Source: Chloroflexota bacterium (GTDB taxonomy: Bacteria; Chloroflexota; Chloroflexia; Thermomicrobiales; UBA6265). From it: 29,911 bases of DNA. The stretch covers positions 1 through 29,911 of the forward strand of contig JAEWEG010000087.1 of assembly GCA_023389575.1 (NCBI GenBank), written 5' to 3'. The translations under genes and the position numbers were made by a program. Positions 24,218-29,911 of the stretch are shown here, piece by piece. Within the stretch, counting starts at the first letter, position 1, and each line of letters starts with the position of its first letter. The notes beneath the pieces are model-generated. The model was not told the origin of the DNA and did no database searches. It was given only the letters and a program-made list of their open reading frames with translations.

Positions 24218-24787
24218 TTACCGGTTGTAGACCCTGTTTGCCTGCCAGGTCGCGCTCACGGGCGACGCTGGGCGCTTGTCTCCGCGAGAGTTGACCACGG
24301 TAGTGGACGCTGGCTTCGGCCCCGCTGGAGTCGGGTCCTCGTCGCCAGGATCGCGCTCGACCTCGAACGTGGACAGCGCCGTGGTGAGCGTCAGTTCCAC
24401 CTGCTCCATGGCCCGGGCCAGCTCGTTCAGCCTGGCTCGCTCGATCACCACGGTATCCAGCAACTCGGAGAGGTCCCTGACCGCCTTTGCCCGGGCAGCC
24501 TCCTCGGGCTGACCGTCCGAGGTCGGAACGATGGAAAGCCCATCGTGGTGGTACAGGTGCCGCTCCTCGATCCAGCCTGACTTAAGAAGGAGGTCCCCCA
24601 TGGAAATGTCGAGGGCGGCGGCCAGGGCGATCAGGCGCTCACGCCGAGGGAAGAACACCCTGCCACTTTCGAGGCGGGAAATCTCCGCCTGCCGAACCCC
24701 ATCGCCAACCCGATCAGCGAGTTGCTCCTGGGTGAGCCCCAATTCCTGGCGTCGAACGCGAATATAGTCTCCAAGTGACTTGAGCAT
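24218..24787 (-). CDS. XRE-family transcriptional regulator
   Basis: 189-aa regulator. The HTH_3 domain is at residues 5-68: LGDYIRVRRQELGLTQEQLADRVGDG then QAEISRLESGRVFFPRRE. The C-terminal part (75-189) is helical and contains ELLDTVVIERARLNELARAMEQ, a possible coiled coil or ligand domain, and a disordered tail. The ATG at 24787 is chosen as the start just before the HTH; a GTG at 24799 in frame is an alternative. Its own promoter region carries two palindromes over the -10 (see regulatory entry), so it is probably autoregulated. Candidate targets are the divergent GalD-type gene and the downstream PdxA2/kinase pair. Confidence 0.85.
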   Translation of the reverse strand: MLKSLGDYIRVRRQELGLTQEQLADRVGDGVRQAEISRLESGRVFFPRRERLIALAAALDISMGDLLLKSGWIEERHLYHHDGLSIVPTSDGQPEEAARAKAVRDLSELLDTVVIERARLNELARAMEQVELTLTTALSTFEVERDPGDEDPTPAGPKPASTTVVNSRGDKRPASPVSATWQANRVYNR

Positions 24788-24843
24788 GGGTGCACCCACC
24801 GGCGATCACGCATGGCAGGGTGCTCCATCATTGAGCAACCACT

Positions 24844-24878
24844 TGTGAACTTCACAGGTTACGTGAATGTTCATCATA
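24844..24878 (-). promoter_or_regulatory. Putative autoregulated promoter of the XRE gene with two operators
   Basis: On the - strand an extended -10, TGGTATGAT, has its TATGAT at 24878-24873. One palindrome, TGAA-TG-TTCA (24864-24873), touches that -10. A second, the perfect 13-mer TGTGAA-C-TTCACA (24844-24856), lies just downstream, around +10 to +22. Both share the half-site TGAA/TTCA. The start codon is 56 bases further. This is the classic layout of a repressor acting on its own gene; the repressor identity is inferred from position. Confidence 0.55.
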
Positions 24879-24963
24879 CCACGCTTCAAGAGATTCTGCA
24901 GAACTACCTGAATATTGCCAAATCATCCGAAGATAACGCCGAATATTATTAAGAGGAACCTAC

Positions 24964-25018
24964 AAAAAAACCCACAACCGCACCCGCGCCGTCTATCGGC
25001 GCTGGCTGGGAAGTGGGT
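24964..25018 (-). terminator. Rho-independent-type terminator on the - strand without an assigned gene
   Basis: On the + strand AAACCCAC (24968-24975) pairs with GTGGGTTT (25012-25019), with an inner perfect stem GCGCCG/CGGCGC (24986-24991/24997-25002). Reading the - strand, the outer stem ends directly in a run of seven T (24970-24964, partly in the stem). It is the best intrinsic-terminator shape in the window. No - strand gene is found upstream (higher coordinates) of it. Confidence 0.5.
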
Positions 25019-25025
25019 TTCCGCT

Positions 25026-25041
25026 GGCTTCACGAGAAGCC
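25026..25041. repeat. Perfect 6-bp tetraloop hairpin
   Basis: GGCTTC-ACGA-GAAGCC forms a perfect stem with a four-base loop. It lies just inside the region that the - strand terminator at 24964-25018 would end, and may be part of a structured transcript. Confidence 0.35.
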
Positions 25042-25147
25042 CTGAATCGTCGTTGGTCGTGGCTCCGTCGACCGCCTGTGTCGTCTGGCTGTGTGCTCTG
25101 AATAAGTGGGAGGGCACAGGTGGAAGGAAGGAGAATCCAGGCCGGCG

Positions 25148-25198
25148 AGGTATCTGTGCCTGTGGGGTGACCGGGGACGGTGCCAGGCACAGATACCT
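25148..25198. repeat. 15-bp perfect inverted repeat (REP-like)
   Basis: AGGTATCTGTGCCTG (25148-25162) and CAGGCACAGATACCT (25184-25198) are perfect reverse complements across 21 bases, and ACCG/CGGT pair inside the loop. The 51-base unit looks like a REP/palindromic intergenic element rather than a terminator (no T-run). No second copy was noticed in this window. Confidence 0.55.
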
Positions 25199-25351
25199 GC
25201 ATTCACCTTATGCACCGCCATCGCCGATGCCCATCGCCTTCCCGCAATATGATTGAAACGCATATCCGTGCTTGCCTGGGGAAGGAGCGCGCGAACCGAC
25301 TGCAGGCATCCTCGGGTCTTGATCCGCGAACATTGGGATTGCGGCCGCCAA

Positions 25352-25380
25352 TTGACGGTGCGCCAAATTCCGCCGATCAT
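25352..25380 (+). promoter_or_regulatory. Candidate promoter of the GalD-type gene
   Basis: TTGACG (25352-25357) and GATCAT (25375-25380) are 17 bases apart, matching the consensus hexamers at 5 and 4 of 6 positions. The -10 ends 48 bases before the ATG at 25429. Confidence 0.4.
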
Positions 25381-25428
25381 CCCGGCATCGATCGCACGCG
25401 AATCCATGCCCGGGGAGATGGTCACGCC

Positions 25429-26595
25429 ATGAAAATCACCGCCGTCAAGACGTTCGTCGTCCACGCGCCCGAACGCGGCCGCAACTTCACCTTCGTCAAG
25501 GTCTATACCGACGAGGGACTCACCGGCCTCGGCGAGGCGGGCATCACCGGCAAGGAAGCCGCCATCGAGGGCCTGATCGGCTCGTGGGAGTCCAAACTCA
25601 TCGGCATGGACCCGTCACGGATCGAGCACATCTGGCAAACCCTCTGGCGCGGGCAGTTCTTCCGCGGCGGCCATATTCACGCGGCGGCGGTCGCCGCCAT
25701 CGATATCGCCCTCTGGGACCTCCGCGGCAAGGCGCTCGGCGTGCCAACCTACGAATTGTTCGGCGGCAAAACCCGGGACTACGCCCGCTGCTACTGCCAC
25801 GTGCAGCAACGAGGGGCCGGCGATGACGGCATCACCTCGATGGTCGAGGTCGCCAAGCAGCGCGTCGCCGAAGGGTGGCAATTCGTCCGGTTCGGCGCGG
25901 GCGAGGGTAGCGGCCCGGAACGCGAGGGCATCTACGAGCAGTCGCGGGCGATGCGATGGACCGTCGAGGCGTTCGGCGCCCTGCGCGAGACGCTGGGTCC
26001 GGATATCGAGATCGCGGTGGACTTCCATCAGCGAACCACGCCGACCTACGCCATCCAGATGGCCCGCGAGCTTGAGCAGTATCGACCCTTCTTCATTGAA
26101 GACCCGCTTCGGGCCGAGAACGCGTCCGAGTTCGCCTACCTGCGGCAGCACATCTCCGTTCCCATCGCCACCGGCGAGCAGCTTGCCAGCAAATGGGACT
26201 GGCAAACGCTGATCGAGCAGGACCTGATGGACTACTGCCGGGTGGATCTCTGCATCTGCGGCGGGCTGACCGAATCGCGCAAGGTCGCGGCATGGTGCGA
26301 AACGCACTACATCGAGCAGGCTCCCCACAACCCGCTCGGCCCGGTCTCCACGGCCGCCTGCCTGCATTTCGACCTGTCCACCCCACTCTTCGCCGTGCAG
26401 GAACTCGTTTGGCGCCCGGACGTCATCCCGCACATCGTGCAGACCGACATGCGGCTGGAAGGCGGCAATCTCTACAGTGGCGACACGCCCGGTCTCGGCG
26501 TCGAACTCGACGAGGAAGCCGCGCTGGCCAATCCCTACCAACCCGGTTTCTGGAACATCCTCCACCGCGAGGACGGCTCCGTCAGCGACTGGTAG
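25429..26595 (+). CDS. Enolase-superfamily acid-sugar dehydratase, galactonate dehydratase type
   Basis: 388-aa member of the mandelate racemase group. Metal ligands are D198 (AVDFHQ), E224 (FIEDP) and E250 (TGEQ); catalytic histidines are H200 (DFH) and H300 (PHNPLGP), with D273 as dyad partner. The spacing D-2-H-24-E-26-E-50-H equals that of E. coli D-galactonate dehydratase (D183, H185, E209, E235, D258, H285), offset by 15. This gives strong support for syn-dehydration of an acid sugar to a 2-keto-3-deoxy acid. Which sugar acid is not certain, since this group is broad. Start at the ATG 25429 begins the conserved MKITAVKTFVV. It is divergent from the XRE regulator. Confidence 0.9.
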   Translation: MKITAVKTFVVHAPERGRNFTFVKVYTDEGLTGLGEAGITGKEAAIEGLIGSWESKLIGMDPSRIEHIWQTLWRGQFFRGGHIHAAAVAAIDIALWDLRGKALGVPTYELFGGKTRDYARCYCHVQQRGAGDDGITSMVEVAKQRVAEGWQFVRFGAGEGSGPEREGIYEQSRAMRWTVEAFGALRETLGPDIEIAVDFHQRTTPTYAIQMARELEQYRPFFIEDPLRAENASEFAYLRQHISVPIATGEQLASKWDWQTLIEQDLMDYCRVDLCICGGLTESRKVAAWCETHYIEQAPHNPLGPVSTAACLHFDLSTPLFAVQELVWRPDVIPHIVQTDMRLEGGNLYSGDTPGLGVELDEEAALANPYQPGFWNILHREDGSVSDW

Positions 26596-26667
26596 GCCAG
26601 CCTGATTTCAATGCCGGATGACTGCAAAAGAGGAGGATGGGCTACCCCACCGGTACCGCCCCTCGTC

Positions 26668-26673
26668 TATAAT
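26668..26673 (+). promoter_or_regulatory. Perfect TATAAT -10 box upstream of the secreted protein gene
   Basis: TATAAT at 26668-26673 lies 67 bases before the ATG at 26741. No matching -35 is seen at 16-18 bases, so recognition may need an activator. The preceding gene ends at 26595, so the box is intergenic. Confidence 0.4.
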
Positions 26674-26740
26674 CCGCCTACATCGGGTCCCAAGCGAAAT
26701 AAAGCACTTCTCGCCGATTGGCATGTCGGAGGTCTGTATC

Positions 26741-27361
26741 ATGACATCTCGCGCGTTTGGGTTCCGAGTCGAGGCGATTCGCGCCCGTGTTTCCCGGCGA
26801 ACGTTGGGGCGTACCAGCCTGTTCGCCTTCATCGCCGCCTTCGTGCTGGTGGGTGGCCCAACCGGTGCCCTCGCCCTGGAAGAAGGCGAGTATGTCATGC
26901 AGTGCTCCTGCCCGGTCTGGTGGACGGGTGACTGGGACGGCAATGGCGTATTCAAAGAAGACGACTCGCTCGACATCATCGCCCTGGCCAACGGCCCGGC
27001 CGTGTTCCTGATGCATGAGCTTCCGGTCGATGCCATGGACCTCGACGAGTACGCGGAGGCGCGCAGCGAATCGCTGGAAGACAACCGCGACCTGGAGGAC
27101 GTCGAAATCGTCTGGGACGATGAGTCCACGGATCGCATCGACATCGGCCGCGCCTGGGTCAATGCCGAGGGCGACGTCATGCTCAGCTGGCAGGCGGTGC
27201 TGGTGTGGGAGACCAACTACCTGCTGAGCATCGAGTTCATCGCCCCGGAGGACGACTTCGAGGATGCCTGGAACGACTCGCTCCCGGATGTCGCGCTCGT
27301 TGGCGTGCCTGTCACCATGCTGGCCAACGCCGACGACATCATGGAAGAGTTCGGACTGTAG
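26741..27361 (+). CDS. Secreted protein with an EF-hand-like loop, function unknown
   Basis: 206-aa exported protein. The ATG at 26741 has GGAGG eight bases upstream and gives an N-terminal basic region (RARVSRRTLGR), a hydrophobic core (FAFIAAFVLVGG) and a likely cleavage near GALA-LEE (residues 42-48). The mature part begins with QCSCPVWW (C55, C57). The stretch D64-W-D-G-N-G-V-F-K-E-D-D75 fits a calcium-binding EF-hand loop (acidic or Asn at 1, 3, 5 and 12). It is very acidic overall with a long Asp/Glu-rich centre. No enzyme motif is visible. It is not in an operon with the GalD gene, given the -10 box between. Confidence 0.75.
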   Translation: MTSRAFGFRVEAIRARVSRRTLGRTSLFAFIAAFVLVGGPTGALALEEGEYVMQCSCPVWWTGDWDGNGVFKEDDSLDIIALANGPAVFLMHELPVDAMDLDEYAEARSESLEDNRDLEDVEIVWDDESTDRIDIGRAWVNAEGDVMLSWQAVLVWETNYLLSIEFIAPEDDFEDAWNDSLPDVALVGVPVTMLANADDIMEEFGL

Positions 27362-27745
27362 GTTCCCCTCCTTATTCCAACGAAACCCGGTCAGCGAGCC
27401 CCCACACCGTCCATACGAGAACGGTGTGGGGGCTCGCAAATCACCCCGATGCATACCCCTTCCATGCGTGAAGCATTTTCGTTATCCCTCGCTTCGCTCG
27501 GGATGACGGCTATGGTGCGCTGGGGCGAAGGTGAACCCTGTAGACACGGGCGTCATCACAAGGCGCGCCATTGCCTGCACTAGTAGGGAAGTCCTAGGCA
27601 ACCATCAGCAAGAGCCACCGCGTGCGCGGCCTGGTTGCCGTATGGTCTTCCCCTCGCCGTCGGCATCCGCGACGGCCATCCCATGTGGAGCGTGCTGGTG
27701 TATGGGTTTCCCCGGCCAATGCGCCCGCCGCACCGGCAATAGCCC
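27362..27745. other. 384-base gene-free stretch between convergent genes
   Basis: After the secreted-protein gene there is the strong hairpin at 27394-27437, then a short repeat-like CCCTCGCTTCGCTCGGG (27487-27503), and a 7-bp hairpin GCCGTCG/CGACGGC (27656-27662/27670-27676) upstream (on the + strand) of the MFS stop. No protein-like reading frame is supported. Base composition is more mixed than in the genes. Confidence 0.55.
27394..27437. terminator. Perfect 17-bp hairpin, terminator-like
   Basis: The arms 27394-27410 and 27421-27437 are perfectly complementary over 17 bases (GCGAGCCCCCACACCGT on the left) around a 10-base loop. It lies 32 bases after the stop of the secreted-protein gene. 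There is no T-run (AAATCACC follows), so a factor-independent terminator is not certain, but such a stem would strongly stabilise or end the transcript. Confidence 0.6.
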
Positions 27746-29011
27746 CTAGCGCAACGACGGGAACTTCGCGGCGATCACACCGATACACGCCAACGCCGCC
27801 ACACAGGCCAGCGCCATCGCCCACGGCGCGCCAATCGCGTCGGCCAGCGCGCCCACCCCCAACTGCCCGATCGGCATCACACCCCACGTCAGCAGCGACA
27901 CCGACATCACCCGGCCGCGCACATTGTCTTCCACATTGAGCTGCACCAGGGTCTGGTTGATGGCCAGGAACGCCGCGCTCATCCAGCCCGCCACCAGCAG
28001 CAGCGGCACCGCCATCCACACCGAGGGCGACAGGCCAAACAGCGCCACCGTGATGGCGAACCCGGTCGCCGTGATTACCTGACTTCCCCGCCGGGTCATC
28101 AACTGACCGGACCGCGCCACCGACAGCGACCCGAACACCGTCCCCAGCCCAGCGGCGGCCAGCAGGATTCCCAGCCCGGTCGCGCCCATGTCGAAGACAT
28201 CCTTGGCGAACACCGGCATCAGGTTCAGGTAGGGCATCACCAGCACGGTCGGGGCGAGCGCGAGGATGCAGAGCGAAAGTAGCACCGGACTGGCCGCCAC
28301 CACCTTGAAGCCGAAGGCGAGTTGCTCCAGCCGACCTTCCGACGCGTCACGCGGCTTCTGTTCCGGGCGGCCACCCGGCAGTCCCCAGATTCCGAGCAGC
28401 GCCAATCCCTGGAACAGGGCCGCCAGCACGAAGGTTCCGGTCACGCCGGTCAGGGCGATGAGGATACCCGCCAGCGACGGTCCCACCACCCGTGTCGCGT
28501 TCTGGGTGGTGCTCATCAGCGCGACCGCGTTGGCCATGTGGGTCCGCTCCACCAGGGACGGAACGATGGCCGTTCGCACGGGGAAGATAAAGCTCATCAC
28601 GGAGCCGTTGATCGTCACCAGCACCAGCAACGACCACGGCTGGATGGTGCCGGTCGCCACCATGATCGCGAACACCGTGGAGACCACGGCCACGCCCATC
28701 TGGGCCATCAGCAGCACGTTCCGGCGGTTGTAGCGATCGATCACCAGGCCGGCGGGAATCGAGAGCAGCAGCATCGGGATGCCACCGGCGAACCCGGCCA
28801 TGCCCACGAAGAAGGCGGAGTCGATCAGTTCCAGGGCCAGCCAGCCGATGGAGACCTGGTACATCCAGAATCCGGTGCTGCTGGATAGCGTGCCGAGCAT
28901 GAGCATCCGGAACAACGGATACACCTGCATCGAATGGAACATGCCGGTTTTTGCCGACGGCTCCTCAACTGGCTCGGCGGTTTCCCGCCGGCGCTCCTTG
29001 ACCCTGACCAC
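27746..29011 (-). CDS. MFS transporter, MFS_3/EntS-like exporter type
   Basis: 421-aa transporter with twelve predicted membrane segments. The loop VIDRYNRRNVLLMAQ between segments 2 and 3 is the family A motif; RGRVMSVSLLTWGVMPIGQLGVGALAD near the C-terminus is typical of the MFS_3 group that includes enterobactin exporters and macrolide efflux proteins. The start is GTG at 29011, with GGAGG four bases upstream. The substrate could be an antibiotic, siderophore or metabolite. It is convergent with the secreted protein gene. Confidence 0.88.
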   Translation of the reverse strand: MVRVKERRRETAEPVEEPSAKTGMFHSMQVYPLFRMLMLGTLSSSTGFWMYQVSIGWLALELIDSAFFVGMAGFAGGIPMLLLSIPAGLVIDRYNRRNVLLMAQMGVAVVSTVFAIMVATGTIQPWSLLVLVTINGSVMSFIFPVRTAIVPSLVERTHMANAVALMSTTQNATRVVGPSLAGILIALTGVTGTFVLAALFQGLALLGIWGLPGGRPEQKPRDASEGRLEQLAFGFKVVAASPVLLSLCILALAPTVLVMPYLNLMPVFAKDVFDMGATGLGILLAAAGLGTVFGSLSVARSGQLMTRRGSQVITATGFAITVALFGLSPSVWMAVPLLLVAGWMSAAFLAINQTLVQLNVEDNVRGRVMSVSLLTWGVMPIGQLGVGALADAIGAPWAMALACVAALACIGVIAAKFPSLR

Positions 29012-29144
29012 CTGTCCTCCGCGTCGATCCCCTCAGCAAATGAGGAACTCCAGACACGGGTCCCCACCAGATACCGCGTCAGCGTACCACCCTTCACCAT
29101 GTGGCGAAAGACGAGCGTCGTCCTGACGCGATGCGGTCAGGTCA

Positions 29145-29911
29145 TCATTTCGAGGTGGCCTGGTCCTGCTCGATCATGCGGGCGATATCGGCGGCGAAGC
29201 GGACTTCGGAGTCATCTTCCGGAGCGTAGCCAATCACCTTGCGGGCGTTGGTGATGCTCCAGAAGGTCCGGGCGTTGTTGGAAACCCCGTAGAAGATGTG
29301 AAACGGCACGCCAAATTCGTCCTCGATATCGGCGGTATCGATCGAGCGGACGAACAGTTGCCGCAGGTCGCGCTCGCTGACGTACCCGGCGATGTCGCGC
29401 AGGTAACGGGCCACGGGTTGCCCCTCGAATTCGCTGGCGTCGATCTCGCGCGGGGCCACGATCCTGACCTGGATCACCTCCAGCTTTCGTCCCAGCGATC
29501 CGCAAGCGTACAGGAACCCGAGCGATTCGTAGGCGGCCTTGGCCCACCCATAGAACGTGTCCGGCTTCGGATAGTCGTCCGGCCGTACCCGGTCCACCAA
29601 TCCGTCGTAGTACGGCTGCACGTACCACTTCGAGGCCAGATTGGTACTGGCCGCCACCACCCGCCGCACGCCGGTCGCCAGCGCCACGTCGTAGACGCGC
29701 TGCATCATGTCGACATATTTCCGCTCGTCCACGTACACCGCGTCGGGCCGGGGCCGGATGTAGCCCGTATGAACCACGGTATCGACACCGGCGAACAGCC
29801 GCTCCAGGGTCGAGCGGTCCGCCTCCAGCAGGTCCACCATCTCCACGCCCTCCACGGGCTGACCGTCGCGGTTGGTATCGCGCACGTCGATCAGGCGAAG
29901 GTCGTACCGCT
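29145..29911 (-). CDS. Extended SDR, uronate-dehydrogenase-like (cut by window end)
   Basis: The - strand gene runs off the right edge; at least 255 residues are visible (RYDLRLIDVRDTNRDG at the edge is a Rossmann strand-2, so the glycine-rich NAD motif lies outside). Visible parts are VVHTGYIRP (strand 4), VVAASTN (Ser position), the catalytic pair YGWAK, and a terminal IFYGVSNNARTFW...IGYAPEDDSEV that closely resembles the C-terminal region of uronate dehydrogenase-type enzymes. It would oxidise a sugar or uronic acid with NAD. Fits the acid-sugar context of the right block. The 5' end is missing, so the start is unknown. Confidence 0.82.
   Translation of the reverse strand, partial: RYDLRLIDVRDTNRDGQPVEGVEMVDLLEADRSTLERLFAGVDTVVHTGYIRPRPDAVYVDERKYVDMMQRVYDVALATGVRRVVAASTNLASKWYVQPYYDGLVDRVRPDDYPKPDTFYGWAKAAYESLGFLYACGSLGRKLEVIQVRIVAPREIDASEFEGQPVARYLRDIAGYVSERDLRQLFVRSIDTADIEDEFGVPFHIFYGVSNNARTFWSITNARKVIGYAPEDDSEVRFAADIARMIEQDQATSK

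Larger units (their letters stand above)
24788..25428. other. 641-base divergent spacer between XRE and the GalD-type gene
   Basis: No supported gene lies here. From left to right it contains the palindromes and -10 of the XRE promoter (24844-24878), an AT-rich stretch with two GAATATT heptamers (24910-24916 and 24941-24947, 31 bases apart), a U-tract terminator structure read on the - strand (24964-25018), a small perfect hairpin (25026-25041), a long inverted repeat (25148-25198) and a candidate promoter for the GalD-type gene (25352-25380). Confidence 0.6.

Noticed and set aside
24923..25117. 64-codon - strand frame ending in a hydrophobic tail
   Set aside because: The hydrophobic end is just the T-rich terminator read as codons, and there is no ribosome site.
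27531..27749. Short + strand frame before the MFS gene stop
   Set aside because: No ribosome site, Arg/Pro/Ala-rich product, and it crosses a hairpin.
1..29911. CRISPR array, tRNA, rRNA, integrase or transposase
   Set aside because: I looked for regular repeats with spacers, cloverleaf ends and recombinase motifs and saw none; a covariance search was not possible.

Overview
The window looks like a piece of a high-GC chromosome from a soil or thermal-type bacterium. The best guess is Chloroflexota of the Thermomicrobia/Sphaerobacter kind. This rests on protein style (CUT1 sugar transporter without its ATPase, YsnF/PRC-barrel stress proteins, GalD-type enolases, many phosphotransferases), GC-rich codons and frequent GTG/TTG starts; there is no rRNA or other marker to prove it. 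Genes are dense and run in short operons. I see no rRNA, tRNA, CRISPR array, transposase or phage gene.

Left block (1-6.3 kb, + strand): a sugar-type ABC importer (Tat-exported binding protein plus two permeases, no ATPase), followed by an APH-fold kinase and a secreted PDZ/S41 peptidase. Then comes a compositionally different HD phosphohydrolase gene (6482-7153, - strand). Beyond it, at about 7335-7397, lies a short decayed sequence that aligns to the 3' end of the S41 gene with a 114-bp gap bounded by GACTG repeats. A YCII-domain gene and a TIM-barrel sugar isomerase/epimerase-like gene follow as a convergent pair.

Centre-left block (8.9-14.0 kb, - strand): a tightly coupled operon, UbiA prenyltransferase > SAM methyltransferase > geranylgeranyl-reductase-type flavoenzyme > SRPBCC cyclase-like protein > FabF-type ketosynthase, possibly ending with a small hypothetical gene. 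Consecutive genes share ATGA, GTGA and TTGA start/stop overlaps. The set looks like a compact pathway for a prenylated or methylated aromatic (quinone-like) lipid or polyketide. It is the best candidate in the window for an undescribed system.

Centre block (14.1-19.3 kb): a stress-flavoured group made of a 73-aa helical protein, two DUF2382 (YsnF) proteins (one with a PRC-barrel), a small HTH protein with palindromes upstream, and a SulP anion transporter followed directly by a tandem universal stress protein. Next are a second APH-fold kinase and an ABC-2 type permease without an ATPase beside it.

Right block (21.6-29.9 kb): acid-sugar catabolism. A four-carbon acid sugar kinase and a PdxA2-type dehydrogenase form an operon. 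An XRE regulator with palindromes over its own -10 is divergent from a galactonate-dehydratase-type enolase, across a 641-bp gap holding AT-rich repeats, a U-tract terminator and a long inverted repeat. A secreted EF-hand-like protein, an MFS exporter and a uronate-dehydrogenase-like SDR (cut by the window end) complete the block. Together with the sugar importer and the TIM-barrel protein, much of the window serves uptake and breakdown of sugars and sugar acids.
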